From positions 186,001-250,000 of the forward strand of contig NZ_GL892009.1 of NCBI RefSeq assembly GCF_000213575.1: a stretch of 64,000 bases of DNA, in the 5' to 3' direction. Positions within the stretch are counted from its first letter, which is position 1. Every line of letters starts with the position of its first letter. Source of the DNA: Dysgonomonas mossii DSM 22836 (GTDB lineage Bacteria > Bacteroidota > Bacteroidia > Bacteroidales > Dysgonomonadaceae). This document shows positions 47,823 through 57,901 of the stretch, piece by piece. A model generated the notes under the pieces. It made no database searches. It was not told the DNA's origin and saw nothing but the letters and a program-made list of their open reading frames with translations. A program made the translations under genes and the position numbers.

Positions 47823-47830
47823 CAAATCTA
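47823..47830 (-). promoter_or_regulatory. -7 box of the sigma factor gene
   Basis: On the minus strand TAGATTTG fits TAnnTTTG, 25 bases before the ATG at 47797. A TTG lies about 21 bases upstream of it. Confidence 0.55.
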
Positions 47831-47903
47831 CTAATTTTATATATTCAAGACCAAAATGCTCAATAGCTTTTGTCCGAAAGTTTCTATAATTGATCTTTTT
47901 ATC

Positions 47904-47911
47904 TAAATTTG
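47904..47911 (+). promoter_or_regulatory. -7 box of the TPR gene
   Basis: TAAATTTG fits TAnnTTTG and lies 46 bases before the ATG at 47958. It is back to back with the sigma factor promoter. Confidence 0.45.
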
Positions 47912-47957
47912 CAAAAGAAGCCGCTTAAAACTGTATCAATACTTTATTCTATTTAAA

Positions 47958-48749
47958 ATGAGGATCATATATATATCATCGTTGTCTTTAATGTTTACCT
48001 CGTGTAACTCGTCTTGGTTTGTAAATATAGGTATAATTGGTATTATAGCAATGTTCGGGATAATGTTATTATCATTTGCCTTAATGTTTTTCTTAATAGC
48101 ACGCCGGAAAAAGAAAGGAGAAAAGAGCTTAGTTAAATTTAACAATGATCTATATTTTGCATTAAAAAAGTTAGATACTCCTCAACAGAAAGTAGATATG
48201 CTAAATACCCTCATCGAACGCATAAATAATGATGAGAAATATAAAAAAGATACCGAATGGCGAAACAAGGTGCTATTGAAGACCTATGTACACCTCGCTA
48301 CAGCATATTATCAGATGGGAGATGAAATACGTACATTGAATGTATGCTCCGACATTATAGACCTCGATCCCAAAGACGCGATGTCATATTATAACCGAGG
48401 CTCAATATATAGCAATATGGGACTATACGATAAAGCTTTGTTAGATCTTGATAAAACAATAGACTTACAGCCCGATTATGCCAGTGCCTATAACAATCGT
48501 GGGTTAGTATATGAAAAACTTGAACATTACGACAAAGCCATACTTGATTATAACAAAGCCTTAAAGCTTGAAAATTCAGCAATAGCTTATTATAATAGAG
48601 GAAATACTTATTATGAGATGGAAGAATACAATAATGCGCTGCAAGATTACCAAACTGTAATAGAAATGTTAAATGAAAATAATGATTCTGACCTAAGAAA
48701 AGAAGTAGAAGCTAGCATTAAGATTGTAAAAAGCAAAATAGACCAATAA
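47958..48749 (+). CDS. Membrane-anchored tetratricopeptide-repeat protein
   Basis: 263 residues. A first hydrophobic segment with a possible lipobox (FTSC, C16) is followed by a strong membrane helix (about 23-48) and a basic RRKKKGEKS anchor. The rest is helical, with at least three TPR units around 120-235 marked by YYNRGSIYSNMGLYDKALLDLDK, here YYNRGSIYSNMG, and AYNNRGLVYEKLEHYDKA. TPR proteins hold protein partners; no catalytic motif is seen. The soluble part faces the cytosol if the basic stretch obeys the positive-inside rule. The partner is unknown; it is divergent from the ECF sigma gene. Confidence 0.8.
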   Translation: MRIIYISSLSLMFTSCNSSWFVNIGIIGIIAMFGIMLLSFALMFFLIARRKKKGEKSLVKFNNDLYFALKKLDTPQQKVDMLNTLIERINNDEKYKKDTEWRNKVLLKTYVHLATAYYQMGDEIRTLNVCSDIIDLDPKDAMSYYNRGSIYSNMGLYDKALLDLDKTIDLQPDYASAYNNRGLVYEKLEHYDKAILDYNKALKLENSAIAYYNRGNTYYEMEEYNNALQDYQTVIEMLNENNDSDLRKEVEASIKIVKSKIDQ

Positions 48750-48850
48750 ATAAGTATTGGCTAACAACTTACCTTCAGAATTCAGATAAATAAATATAGA
48801 TATAACCTTTTCTCCAAGAAGTAGGATTATGCTGTAGATTCGTTTTGTGC
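48750..48850. other. Short spacer after the TPR gene
   Basis: About 100 AT-rich bases between the TPR stop and the terminator of the predicted small RNA. Nothing further is seen. Confidence 0.3.
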
Positions 48851-48884
48851 AAAAGAAAGTCCGCGAAATCACCTTCGCAGACTT
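48851..48884 (-). terminator. Terminator of the predicted small RNA
   Basis: On the minus strand AAGTCTGCGAA (48884-48874) pairs along all 11 positions with TTCGCGGACTT (48867-48857), one as U-G. The loop is GGTGAT and TCTTTT follows. Confidence 0.8.
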
Positions 48885-49091
48885 CCCAACCTTAACACAA
48901 ACTTTACAAAACTACACAATAGAGTTGATTGCAGCCTGATTACTTGGTTCAAATGTATTTCAGGAACCAACTCTGTGTTTCTTTATATTGTATTTTTGAT
49001 TGTAAATAACAAAGCGATCCTTCATTATTGAAGCGGTGATTTTACCTGACTCGATTGTATTTATCTCAAAAATTAATATTATCTCTATTTG
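48851..49091 (-). ncRNA. Predicted small RNA of about 240 bases
   Basis: The minus strand has a promoter (TATCTTTG at 49104-49097, TTG at 49125-49123, 18 bases apart) and, about 210 bases on, a strong terminator. The transcript between contains GAGTTG pairing with CAACTC and an inner CCTGA with TCAGG, alternatively TTGGTTC with GAACCAA, plus CTTCA-ATAA-TGAAG. No long frame is present. Length and isolation downstream of uvrA fit a stable RNA; 6S RNA is one candidate but not shown. A 21-codon frame from an ATG at 49025 is the alternative coding reading. Confidence 0.5.
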
Positions 49092-49096
49092 CTCAG

Positions 49097-49125
49097 CAAA
49101 GATAGTAAATTTTACACATTAACAA
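49097..49125 (-). promoter_or_regulatory. Promoter of the predicted small RNA
   Basis: TTG (49125-49123), 18 bases, then TATCTTTG (49104-49097) on the minus strand. It lies 46 to 74 bases past the uvrA stop and therefore cannot serve uvrA. Confidence 0.6.
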
Positions 49126-49170
49126 TAGATAATATCTATTTTTTTTCGAAATTAATCCTATTTAGCGATT

Positions 49171-52011
49171 TCACTTGCTTATTTCTTTTCTTAAGTATTC
49201 AGAAGTGAAGCTATTACCCTTTCTCACAATGTCTTCGGGTTTACCATAAGCAACCACAGTTCCACCTCCAATTCCACCATCAGGTCCCATATCGATGATG
49301 TAATCTGCACTTTTTATTATATCTTGATTATGTTCTATAACGATTATTGTATTTCCTCTATCAACAAGCTTATTAAGTACTCCGAGTAAAACCCGTATAT
49401 CCTCAAAATGTAAGCCGGTAGTAGGTTCATCCAATATATATATAGTATTTCCGGTATCTGTACGGGCTAACTCGGTTGCGAGTTTCACTCGTTGAGATTC
49501 CCCACCGGACAATGTAGTTGACGGCTGTCCAAGTTTTAGGTAGCCAAGTCCGACTTCTTGCAATACTTTAATCTTATGCAGTATATTAGGAACATTCTCA
49601 AAGAACTCTACAGCCATATTGATGGTCATATCCAAAACGTCTGCTATCGATTTCCCCTTGAATCGTACCTCTAGCGTTTCCCTATTGTAGCGTTTTCCAT
49701 GACATTCTTCACATTGCACATATACATCAGGCAAGAAATTCATTGCAATGGTTTTGTACCCGTTACCTCCACACACTTCGCAACGCCCACCTTTCACATT
49801 AAAAGAGAAACGTCCGGCTTTATAGCCCCTTATTTTGGATTCAGGAAGATTAACGAATAGATTTCTTATATCTGAAAAAACGCCCGTATAGGTTGCCGGA
49901 TTTGAACGTGGAGTACGTCCTATCGGCGATTGATCTACACTTATCACCTTATCTACAAGATCTATCCCATCAAGAGTCTTATAAGGTAGCGGATCGGCCA
50001 AAGATCGATACAAATGTTGACTCAGAATAGGTAATAATGTTCCATTTACGAGACTCGACTTTCCACTGCCCGAAACACCCGTAACACAAATAAAGGTATT
50101 CAAGGGAAAGGAAACATCCACCCCCTTAAGATTATGTCCGGTTGCACCTTTTAATGTAATCTTCTTTCCATTGCCTTTGCGTCTATTCTTAGGTATCTCA
50201 ATTTCAAGCTTACCGTTCAGATAATTAGCTGTCATTGTATTAGTTTTCAGCATATCGTCAGGAGTACCAGCAAAAACAACCTTCCCTCCTCGCCTGCCGG
50301 CATAAGGCCCCATATCTACAATATAGTCCGCTTCCAACATTATATCTTTATCGTGTTCTACTACAATGACAGAATTGCCTGTATCACGTAACTTTTTCAA
50401 CGAATCTATCAGCCTTGTATTATCTCTCTGATGAAGTCCGATACTAGGCTCGTCGAGTATATAAAGTACATTTACAAGTTGAGATCCGATCTGTGTAGCC
50501 AAGCGTATACGTTGACTTTCACCACCCGAAAGGGATACGGATGGACGATTTAGAGATAAATAATTAAGACCGACATCTAACAAAAAGGACAAGCGGGATA
50601 CGATCTCTTTCTTTATTTCTCCGGCAATCAGCTTTTGTCTTTCTGAAATATGCACATCCATATCTTGTATCCATTCGTAGAGATGCTGAATATCCATCTC
50701 GGCAAGATCGGCTATATTCTTATCATTTATTTTATAATGAAGAGCTTCTTTACTCAATCGTTGTCCATTACAGTCGGGACAGACATCTGTTTTGATAAAC
50801 TGTTCTGCCCATTTTTGTGCCGAAGCAGAAGAATCACTATCCTGCTGCATTTCAATATATTTGGCAACGCCCTCAAAAGCGACTACATAATTAGAACTTC
50901 CTAGAGACTCGTTCTTAATTTGCAAACGCTCTTCTGTTCCAAACATGATTTCATCTATCGCTTCCTCCGGAACATCTTTGATTGGTGTCTTAATAGTAAC
51001 GCCATGTTTCTCACAGATAGCTTCTATCTGCCAGAAGAACAAAGAGTTTTTATATTTTCCTAATGGGGCTATACCTCCGGCATAGATACTCAATTGTGGT
51101 TTCGGCACAATCTTTTCCATATCTATTTTGTTCACTATCCCTAACCCCTTGCAACGAGGACAAGCGCCGTGTGGCGAGTTAAATGAGAATGAATGCGGAG
51201 CAGGATCACTATAAGATAACCCTGTAGACGGACACATCAGTTGGCGGCTAAAATGCCTTACCTCACCTGTATCTACATCTTGTATCATTATCAGTCCATC
51301 ACCTTGCTTCATTGCTGTGCGCAAGCTAGTTTTGAGATTATCAGCAAATTTATTGGAAACAGCCAACTTATCAATCAAGATTTCCACACTGTGCATCTTG
51401 TATCTATCAAGACGCATACCCGGTATAATTTCACGAATTGCACCATCTACACGTACTGTCAAATAGCCTTTTTTGCTTATTTGCTCAAACAATTCCTTGT
51501 AGTGACCTTTCCTGTTGCGGACAACAGGAGCAAGCAAATATACTTTCTTCCCGATATAACGTTCAAGAATAAGCTCTAAGATTTGGTCTTCGGTATATTT
51601 AACCATCTTCTCCCCGGTGAGATAAGAATAAGCTTCTCCCGCACGGGCATATAACAAGCGAAGAAAGTCGTATATTTCGGTGGTTGTTCCTACAGTCGAT
51701 CGTGGGTTACGGTTTGTTGTTTTCTGTTCTATAGATATTACCGGACTCAGACCTGTAATTTTATCTACATCAGGTCTCTCCATACCACCCAAGAAGTTAC
51801 GCGCATAAGCCGAAAACGTTTCTATATAACGTCTTTGGCCTTCTGCAAAAATAGTATCGAATGCTAATGATGATTTCCCACTACCACTGAGCCCTGTAAT
51901 CACAACAAGGGAATCTCGTGGAATTTCTACATCAATATTTTTAAGATTATGAACACGTGCGCCATATACATTTATGACGTCTTTTTCTTCGGGTATAGTT
52001 GTCTCCATCAA
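49171..52011 (-). CDS. uvrA: Excinuclease ABC subunit A
   Basis: 946 residues, standard UvrA length. Two ABC ATPase halves: Walker [11 protein letters not shown] near residue 40 and [10 protein letters not shown] near 645, signatures LSGGESQR in both halves, and Walker B ILDEPS and ILDEPT. Zinc modules are present as CPRCKGLG and CPDCNGQR in the first half and CEVCGGNG with CEECHGKR in the second. It finds DNA damage in nucleotide excision repair with UvrB. It follows the lytic transglycosylase gene after 38 bases and may share its promoter. Confidence 0.97.
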   Translation of the reverse strand: MMETTIPEEKDVINVYGARVHNLKNIDVEIPRDSLVVITGLSGSGKSSLAFDTIFAEGQRRYIETFSAYARNFLGGMERPDVDKITGLSPVISIEQKTTNRNPRSTVGTTTEIYDFLRLLYARAGEAYSYLTGEKMVKYTEDQILELILERYIGKKVYLLAPVVRNRKGHYKELFEQISKKGYLTVRVDGAIREIIPGMRLDRYKMHSVEILIDKLAVSNKFADNLKTSLRTAMKQGDGLIMIQDVDTGEVRHFSRQLMCPSTGLSYSDPAPHSFSFNSPHGACPRCKGLGIVNKIDMEKIVPKPQLSIYAGGIAPLGKYKNSLFFWQIEAICEKHGVTIKTPIKDVPEEAIDEIMFGTEERLQIKNESLGSSNYVVAFEGVAKYIEMQQDSDSSASAQKWAEQFIKTDVCPDCNGQRLSKEALHYKINDKNIADLAEMDIQHLYEWIQDMDVHISERQKLIAGEIKKEIVSRLSFLLDVGLNYLSLNRPSVSLSGGESQRIRLATQIGSQLVNVLYILDEPSIGLHQRDNTRLIDSLKKLRDTGNSVIVVEHDKDIMLEADYIVDMGPYAGRRGGKVVFAGTPDDMLKTNTMTANYLNGKLEIEIPKNRRKGNGKKITLKGATGHNLKGVDVSFPLNTFICVTGVSGSGKSSLVNGTLLPILSQHLYRSLADPLPYKTLDGIDLVDKVISVDQSPIGRTPRSNPATYTGVFSDIRNLFVNLPESKIRGYKAGRFSFNVKGGRCEVCGGNGYKTIAMNFLPDVYVQCEECHGKRYNRETLEVRFKGKSIADVLDMTINMAVEFFENVPNILHKIKVLQEVGLGYLKLGQPSTTLSGGESQRVKLATELARTDTGNTIYILDEPTTGLHFEDIRVLLGVLNKLVDRGNTIIVIEHNQDIIKSADYIIDMGPDGGIGGGTVVAYGKPEDIVRKGNSFTSEYLRKEISK

Positions 52012-52049
52012 ATTTCCAAACGCTCCTTGTCTAATTATGCATATTTTAA

Positions 52050-53027
52050 TTAGTCATGCGAAATCCATGCTTTATCATGGACTCTTACCTTACTACCTTT
52101 CTTGTAGTATAATGATTCCTGTGTAGGAATAAGAATTGTATATGAACTTTGGCTTTTAGCCGAAATTGTTAATTTACGATCTCTCAGCCAACTATTAAAA
52201 TCTTTCAATTGTGCATATGTCAACCCTTTTTCTTTTGCAAAAGATGCCAGATCGGGAATCGATTCTGTTACTTCAACTTTTGTAAATTCAATCGGTTTGT
52301 ACAGATCTTTTTCTGTGAGGATAAATCCATATTTGGAAGGATTTTCAAATAGCAACTTTATAGCCAACATCCGGAAATAGTAGCGTGAAGTCTCAGAAAC
52401 GAGCCACAGATCAAGACTTTCGTCAACCTGCTGTTTATCCAGCTCTCCGCTGATACGCCCCTGTCCGGCATTGTACGACATTGCCACACTTGTCCAACTG
52501 CGATATTTGCTGTAAGCTTCCTTCAGATATTTACATGCAGCCCGAGTTGATTTTTCGATCGAATATCTTTCATCCACTTCAGAAGAAACCTCCAATCCAT
52601 ATCCGGGTGCGGTTTTTGGCATAAACTGCCATAGCCCGGCAGCACCGACAGAGGATACTGCTCTATGGTCTAAACTACTTTCTATTACCGCCAGATATTT
52701 AAAATCTTCAGGAATTCCATTTTCTTTTAAGATCGGCTCAATAATAGGAAAATATCGATTCGCTCTTTTTATAAGTAATAACGTCGTCGAATGTAAGTAT
52801 GTAAATCCGTTTATCTCTCTATCGAATCTCTCATGAAGATCGTATCGGTCAAGCTTTATCTCCTCCCCTGCAAAATTAACCTTCTCCGGAATCTCTATAG
52901 ATTTCGTCATAGATAATACATAAGGAACTCTAGACTCTGTTTCGCTATGGCTATTATTTGACAATAACACAAAGGCTAAAACACAGACACAAACGACTGG
53001 AATAGTGAACAATAATACTTTCTTCAT
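52050..53027 (-). CDS. Lytic murein transglycosylase (SLT family, MltD-like)
   Basis: 325 residues with a signal or anchor segment (about 6-24). The SLT domain (about 90-215) has catalytic E116 in AVIESSLDHRAVSSVGAAGLWQ, here AVIESSLDHRAVSS, the SAAGLWQFMP-type GAAGLWQFMPKTA, and SYNAGQGR. The C-terminal region (about 255-320) resembles a LysM-like peptidoglycan-binding segment ending in TILIPTQ. It cleaves glycan strands to 1,6-anhydro products in the periplasm. The likely promoter is TACCTTTG at 53076-53069. Confidence 0.88.
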   Translation of the reverse strand: MKKVLLFTIPVVCVCVLAFVLLSNNSHSETESRVPYVLSMTKSIEIPEKVNFAGEEIKLDRYDLHERFDREINGFTYLHSTTLLLIKRANRYFPIIEPILKENGIPEDFKYLAVIESSLDHRAVSSVGAAGLWQFMPKTAPGYGLEVSSEVDERYSIEKSTRAACKYLKEAYSKYRSWTSVAMSYNAGQGRISGELDKQQVDESLDLWLVSETSRYYFRMLAIKLLFENPSKYGFILTEKDLYKPIEFTKVEVTESIPDLASFAKEKGLTYAQLKDFNSWLRDRKLTISAKSQSSYTILIPTQESLYYKKGSKVRVHDKAWISHD

Positions 53028-53068
53028 TTATCGCTAGTTTTGTAATATTTCATTAAAAAAATAGCTAT

Positions 53069-53076
53069 CAAAGGTA
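53069..53076 (-). promoter_or_regulatory. -7 box of the transglycosylase-uvrA operon
   Basis: TACCTTTG on the minus strand fits TAnnTTTG, 41 bases before the ATG at 53027. Confidence 0.5.
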
Positions 53077-53170
53077 CAATTTTATTTCTGGAAGTAAAAG
53101 TCCGGCAAACATTGCTTATCTATAATTAATCTTAATGCTCCAATTTTGAGCATCACAGCCCTTCCTATTT

Positions 53171-53995
53171 TTAGTATTCGAATTTTCCTTGTTGACAAAA
53201 ACAGTTCTTATAAACAGATTCCAAGGCCTCAACTTGTTCGCTGAAAATACCATAGACAGATGAACCAGACCCCGACATTGAAGCATACAGTGCACCCTGC
53301 TGGTATAAACTATTTTTTATATCACCTATAGCCGGATATTTAGCAAATACACTTTCCTCAAAATCATTTACCATCAAACCTCGCCATTCTGCAACAGGCA
53401 GTTTTACGATTTCCATCAGAGACTGTTTTGGTTGTTTGGGAGAAACCAAAGCAAAAGCATCTTTTGTTGGGACATGTACCTCTGGCTTTATCAGTACAAA
53501 ATAATAGTTTTTGAGAGACAATTCAACCTTTTGAAAAACCTCTCCTATTCCTGTGGCAAATACGGGGTGATTATATATAAAGAAGGGACAATCAGCACCA
53601 AGCTGAACAGCCAATCTGATTAGTTCCTCATCAGACACATTCAACTGAAAAGTTTGATTCAGCAGCTTAAGCATAAATGATGCATCAGCAGATCCTCCAC
53701 CCAAACCTGCGCCAAACGGAATTTTCTTTAATAGATGGACTTCCACAAATGGAAAATCATAATGTTTTCGCATTAAGGAGAGTGCCCTCATCACTAAATT
53801 TGTTTCGGGTTCTGCATCGACCTTAATTCCTGATTCAAAAAAAGTATCCTTACCTTGCCCATCTTTTACAATGATTTCAAGAGCATCTTTTATTGCTAAT
53901 GGATAAAAAATTGTTTCAAGGTTGTGATATCCATCAGGTCTCTTTGATACTATATTCAACCCTAAATTTATTTTTGCATTGGGAAAGGTTATCAT
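53171..53995 (-). CDS. ispE: 4-diphosphocytidyl-2-C-methyl-D-erythritol kinase
   Basis: 274 residues of the GHMP kinase family. The N-terminal FPNAKINLGLNIVSKRPDGYH, here AKINLGLNIVSKRPDGYH, is the IspE signature; the ATP-binding glycine motif is PFGAGLGGGSADASF, and the C-terminal SGSGSSVYGIF motif is intact. It phosphorylates CDP-ME in the non-mevalonate isoprenoid pathway in the cytosol. It stands apart from its neighbours, 143 bases before the transglycosylase gene. Confidence 0.95.
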   Translation of the reverse strand: MITFPNAKINLGLNIVSKRPDGYHNLETIFYPLAIKDALEIIVKDGQGKDTFFESGIKVDAEPETNLVMRALSLMRKHYDFPFVEVHLLKKIPFGAGLGGGSADASFMLKLLNQTFQLNVSDEELIRLAVQLGADCPFFIYNHPVFATGIGEVFQKVELSLKNYYFVLIKPEVHVPTKDAFALVSPKQPKQSLMEIVKLPVAEWRGLMVNDFEESVFAKYPAIGDIKNSLYQQGALYASMSGSGSSVYGIFSEQVEALESVYKNCFCQQGKFEY

Positions 53996-54031
53996 ATTTC
54001 AGTTTGGATTATAAGTCTAATGATTTTTGAT

Positions 54032-54100
54032 AGTCTGCCTCAAAAGCAAATCGCCTGTTTATAATAAAAATAAATGGAGACCTAACTTTTGGGGCAGACT
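54032..54100. repeat. 69-base element bounded by 15-base inverted repeats
   Basis: AGTCTGCCTCAAAAG (54032-54046) and CTTTTGGGGCAGACT (54086-54100) pair at 14 of 15 positions, the odd one being T-G. The 39-base centre is AT-rich and codes for nothing. Ends with GCCCCAAAAGTTAG resemble IS3-family termini, so this may be a miniature derivative or scar. No target duplication is seen. As RNA it could also form a hairpin between ddh and ispE. Confidence 0.5.
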
Positions 54101-54114
54101 TCCTAATATAATTA

Positions 54115-55011
54115 TTACACCAGTTTCTTGATTAGAGCCTCTTTATCTCCATATATATAGTCAATAACAGGAACTTCTATCATTGTATAAGCTCCCGGCG
54201 CTTGCTTCATTGTTGCTCTTGCCGAAGCAACTAGTACCTGAGCTGTTAAAGCCGGATTATTGATCTTCATATTAAAGTCTAAGAGCTGATTCTGAGTTGC
54301 ACCCGACACCCCTTTACGCACCATATTCACGCCATGTCCCATATCTTTCAGGTTGTCTACATTTTCAACCTGCATCACATGTGTTTCATCATGAGCAAAA
54401 TAATCATCACTTTTTATTGCTGACGCTACATCAGAAAAGTTAAAGCCCTCTTCAACCTCAATATACACCATACGACGATGAATGCTTGTACCCAATGGAA
54501 TAGTCATCGACAAAGCCGCCTTTACTCCCTTAATAGCTTTTACGGCAACAGTATGCCCCATACTCATACCCGGACCAAAATTAGTATATGTCACGCCTTT
54601 AGGTGCCATAAACTCAAACATGGAGCGAATCATAGAGTCTGTACCCGGATCCCATCCTGCTGATATGATAGATACCGTATTATTTGCTTTGCCCACAGCA
54701 TCCAGCTCACGACGTAAATTTACAATACCACCGTGTATATCATAACTATCTACCGTGTTGATACCCAATGCAAGGCACTCTTTAGCATATTCTTCAACGC
54801 TGCGAGTTGGAGTACAAAGCACAGCCACACTCACATCTTTTAATTCTTTTATTGATTGTACGACCTGATATTTTTTTAGTTCATCAGGCACATTTGATGG
54901 ATCACGACGGACAATACCGGCCACCTCAAAATCGGGTGAAGCAATAATTGCATCCAATACATACTGTCCAATATTTCCGTAACCTACAATAGCTGCTCTA
55001 ATTTTATTCAT
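54115..55011 (-). CDS. ddh: meso-Diaminopimelate D-dehydrogenase
   Basis: 298 residues. Rossmann motif GYGNIGQYV at 11-19, followed by VAGIVRRDP for NADP binding; the central domain contains [12 protein letters not shown] and [16 protein letters not shown], which are typical of the DAP-dehydrogenase family. It makes meso-DAP from tetrahydrodipicolinate in one NADPH-dependent step, feeding lysine and peptidoglycan synthesis and bypassing the acylated intermediates. It lies 52 bases after the DUF2461 gene. Confidence 0.93.
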   Translation of the reverse strand: MNKIRAAIVGYGNIGQYVLDAIIASPDFEVAGIVRRDPSNVPDELKKYQVVQSIKELKDVSVAVLCTPTRSVEEYAKECLALGINTVDSYDIHGGIVNLRRELDAVGKANNTVSIISAGWDPGTDSMIRSMFEFMAPKGVTYTNFGPGMSMGHTVAVKAIKGVKAALSMTIPLGTSIHRRMVYIEVEEGFNFSDVASAIKSDDYFAHDETHVMQVENVDNLKDMGHGVNMVRKGVSGATQNQLLDFNMKINNPALTAQVLVASARATMKQAPGAYTMIEVPVIDYIYGDKEALIKKLV

Positions 55012-55063
55012 TGATATTGATTTATATTTGTTAGATTTATTACTATAATTTCCTATTATCAGA

Positions 55064-55750
55064 TTATATCTGAGTGGCTTCCTTCATAAAGTTGTATAAC
55101 CATTCCATCGCAAGAAAATCGTCTTTTATCAAATTAGCAAAGTCAGCAGAAAATAACTCTTCTCCTACAGGTCTTGTCTTACTTACCCATATCCCTTTGC
55201 GTTGTATCCATGGTTGGAAGTACTCAGGCAGATCGTTAGGTATAGGTCGCTTATATTCCTCTCCATTTATTATATACCCCCGATCCAATACCGACTGTTG
55301 AGTGATTCGCTGAAACTCCTCAGCATCATAAGTAACTTCATCACGGAAAGCATCCATCACTTTTTTCTTTGGCTGAAACAGCCCTAAGCCAAGCGTATAC
55401 CCGATAGCCGATATCTCCAGAAAGTATCCCGGATAGTCTTTCCATATATCGTTTGTTACAGGTATCTGAAAAGCCATCCACATAAAATCTTTATAGGGAT
55501 CTTTATTCTTCGAAAAACGTGTATCTCTATATATCCTCGATAAGCATCGGTGGGGACGCAACTCAAAAGACTGATCGATATTATGCATTGCGGGAGACAA
55601 TGCCGTAACCAATGCCTTTAATGGATTCAACAACTCTTTCTCATACACATGCTTATTCTCATCAAACCATTCTTTATAGTTGTTCTCTTTCAGTTCTTTG
55701 AGAAACTGAAAAGTATTTGGAGTAAAGCCTTTGAATGTTAATTCTTTCAT
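55064..55750 (-). CDS. DUF2461-family protein
   Basis: 228 residues with the DUF2461 (TIGR02453) signature: the N-terminal [21 protein letters not shown] pattern and [21 protein letters not shown], here [16 protein letters not shown]. It has no signal peptide or membrane segment. The family is widespread and has no assigned function. It is in the same orientation as ddh and glmM but separated from glmM by about 100 bases. Confidence 0.9.
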   Translation of the reverse strand: MKELTFKGFTPNTFQFLKELKENNYKEWFDENKHVYEKELLNPLKALVTALSPAMHNIDQSFELRPHRCLSRIYRDTRFSKNKDPYKDFMWMAFQIPVTNDIWKDYPGYFLEISAIGYTLGLGLFQPKKKVMDAFRDEVTYDAEEFQRITQQSVLDRGYIINGEEYKRPIPNDLPEYFQPWIQRKGIWVSKTRPVGEELFSADFANLIKDDFLAMEWLYNFMKEATQI

Positions 55751-55852
55751 AACTATATTGATCCTTTATATATGATAATTTTCTATACCTAAATATAAAG
55801 GTAAAAAAATAGCAGCTTTATACAAAACTGCTATTCTTTATTTATTCTATTT

Positions 55853-57238
55853 TTATTTTGCAAGTTGCTCGATAACAGCCATTACCTCAGCTCCGATATC
55901 TTCAGCCTCTTTCATAGAATGAGCTTCAGAATATACACGGATAATAGGCTCGGTATTGGACTTACGGAGGTGCACCCATTTGTCGGGGAAATCTATTTTC
56001 ACTCCATCTATATCTGTTACATCATATTGAACATATTTTTCTTTCACCGCTTTCAGTATAGCATCCACATCGATACTTGGTGTTAGCTGTACCTTCTGTT
56101 TTGCAATAAAATATTCGGGATATGAGGCACGTATTTCGCTTACTTTTTTCTTCTCGTGTGCCAAATGAGAAAGGAACAATGCAATGCCTACCAAAGAGTC
56201 ACGCCCATAGTGGCTTGCAGGATAAATTACACCACCATTTCCTTCGCCTCCGATAACAGCATTGGTAGCCTTCATCAGCGTAGTTACATTTACTTCTCCC
56301 ACAGCAGAAGCATTATATTCACAACCATATTTACGTGTTATATCACGCAAAGCACGGCTAGAACTTAGATTGGATACTGTATTTCCCGGAGTGTGTTTCA
56401 AGACATAGTCTGCTACAGCAACCAGCGTGTATTCTTCTCCAAAAAATTCTCCGTTCTCGCATACAATAGCTAAACGATCTACATCCGGGTCAACAACAAA
56501 GCCCACATCAGAAGGTGTGGTCTTTACCATTGTGAATATATCTTTGAGATGCTCAGGCAAAGGCTCTGGATTATGCGGAAAATCACCATTCGGTGTGCAA
56601 TAAAGCTCATTGACTCTATTTACTCCCAAAGCTTTTAATAGTTTAGGTAGCACAATACCTCCCACAGAGTTTACACAATCGATAGCTACTTCAAAATCTG
56701 CGGCTTTAATAGCTTCGACATCTACAAGCTCTAAATCTAAAACCGCCTGTATATGTTTATCAGTATAGTCTTTTTCAGTAAGCGTACCAACATGATCGAT
56801 GTGCGCATAATCAAAATCTTCTGCTTCAGCTATACGAAGAACTTCTTCTCCTTCTTTTGCATTTAAGAATTCTCCTTTTTCATTCAGAAGCTTCAATGCA
56901 TTCCATTGTTTTGGGTTATGGCTTGCCGTGAGTATAATTCCACCACATGCTTTTTCCATTGTTACGGCCAACTCGGTAGTAGGTGTTGTAGCCAAACCAA
57001 TATTTACGACATCAAAACCCATGCCCATAAGAGTTCCGGTAACAATCTGCTCCATCATCTTACCCGACATACGGGCATCGCGTCCAACAACTATTTTGTT
57101 TGAATCATTATTCTTACTTTCTCTGATGAAAGTGGCATAGGCCGATACAAATTTCACAGTATCTAAAGGGTTTAATCCATCGCCGACTCTACCGCCAATG
57201 GTTCCTCTAATTCCTGAAATAGATTTAATTAAGGTCAT
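55853..57238 (-). CDS. glmM: Phosphoglucosamine mutase (phosphohexomutase)
   Basis: 461 residues. Catalytic serine S106 in TASHNPKQWNALK, metal loop DPDVDRLAIV, sugar-specificity loop GEGNGGVIYP and phosphate-binding loop RKSNTEPIIRVYSE. It converts glucosamine-6-P to glucosamine-1-P for UDP-GlcNAc synthesis. Relatives include phosphomannomutase and phosphoglucomutase; length and motifs match the enzyme annotated as GlmM in Bacteroidales. It lies 33 bases after the DUF4827 gene, likely one operon with it and the genes upstream. Confidence 0.9.
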   Translation of the reverse strand: MTLIKSISGIRGTIGGRVGDGLNPLDTVKFVSAYATFIRESKNNDSNKIVVGRDARMSGKMMEQIVTGTLMGMGFDVVNIGLATTPTTELAVTMEKACGGIILTASHNPKQWNALKLLNEKGEFLNAKEGEEVLRIAEAEDFDYAHIDHVGTLTEKDYTDKHIQAVLDLELVDVEAIKAADFEVAIDCVNSVGGIVLPKLLKALGVNRVNELYCTPNGDFPHNPEPLPEHLKDIFTMVKTTPSDVGFVVDPDVDRLAIVCENGEFFGEEYTLVAVADYVLKHTPGNTVSNLSSSRALRDITRKYGCEYNASAVGEVNVTTLMKATNAVIGGEGNGGVIYPASHYGRDSLVGIALFLSHLAHEKKKVSEIRASYPEYFIAKQKVQLTPSIDVDAILKAVKEKYVQYDVTDIDGVKIDFPDKWVHLRKSNTEPIIRVYSEAHSMKEAEDIGAEVMAVIEQLAK

Positions 57239-57271
57239 TTTTATTATATTAATATAGTAAGTCTCTACGGC

Positions 57272-57889
57272 TTATTTTGCATCAGGTACAATTGTATATT
57301 TCAGACGCCCAAAATATATGGGTTCGTACGATCCTGATTGCTGATAATAAGATCCATTTGAAAAAGGAACAATTAAACTCACCTGTGCCTGATTTCCCAA
57401 ATTATAATCTAAAGGCAAAGCACATCCCGGTGAAAGGAAATAATACATATAATACTCGCTAGACAAACTATAGATATAGTTGCTATTACTGAAGAGATAC
57501 GAACTGGTATTTCCATAATCCATATACATATATGCAAATTCAGTAACCCCTTGAATATCATTCGTAATTAAAGTATCCGGGTTTGTTTGCAGCATTTTTG
57601 TATCATAGAAACGCATTGTTACGTAATCTCCTGATTTAATCTTGTCTTTTGTGCCCGAATCAATTACATGAATATAAATACCTGTATTAGGTTCTTTAAA
57701 ATATTCTTTATCTTTAAAAACTCTGGTTTCAGGATATTTATTAATCACCTTTATACCTGATGTATCGATAAAGCGATTGATCGTTTTCTCTTCTTTCTTT
57801 AACTTATCGGCATAAGTCTCGCTTCCACATGCAACAAATATGATCGCAAATCCGATAAAAGCAAATATAACACCAATGATTTTTTTCAT
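57272..57889 (-). CDS. DUF4827 lipoprotein
   Basis: 205 residues, lipid cysteine C21 (FVAC-GSETYADKLKKEE). The body resembles the DUF4827 family of Bacteroidales, which has an FKBP-like fold without clear isomerase residues. The C-terminal segment GCALPLDYNLGNQAQVSLIV matches this group. It lies 12 bases after the DHH gene and before glmM, an order conserved in Bacteroidales from memory. The role is unknown; an envelope location is expected. Confidence 0.8.
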   Translation of the reverse strand: MKKIIGVIFAFIGFAIIFVACGSETYADKLKKEEKTINRFIDTSGIKVINKYPETRVFKDKEYFKEPNTGIYIHVIDSGTKDKIKSGDYVTMRFYDTKMLQTNPDTLITNDIQGVTEFAYMYMDYGNTSSYLFSNSNYIYSLSSEYYMYYFLSPGCALPLDYNLGNQAQVSLIVPFSNGSYYQQSGSYEPIYFGRLKYTIVPDAK

Positions 57890-57901
57890 CTATATTCTAT
57901 G

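Noticed and set aside
48960-48962. In-frame TGA as a possible selenocysteine codon
   Set aside because: No selenocysteine machinery or SECIS-like element can be assigned, and the surrounding region is better explained as a structured RNA.
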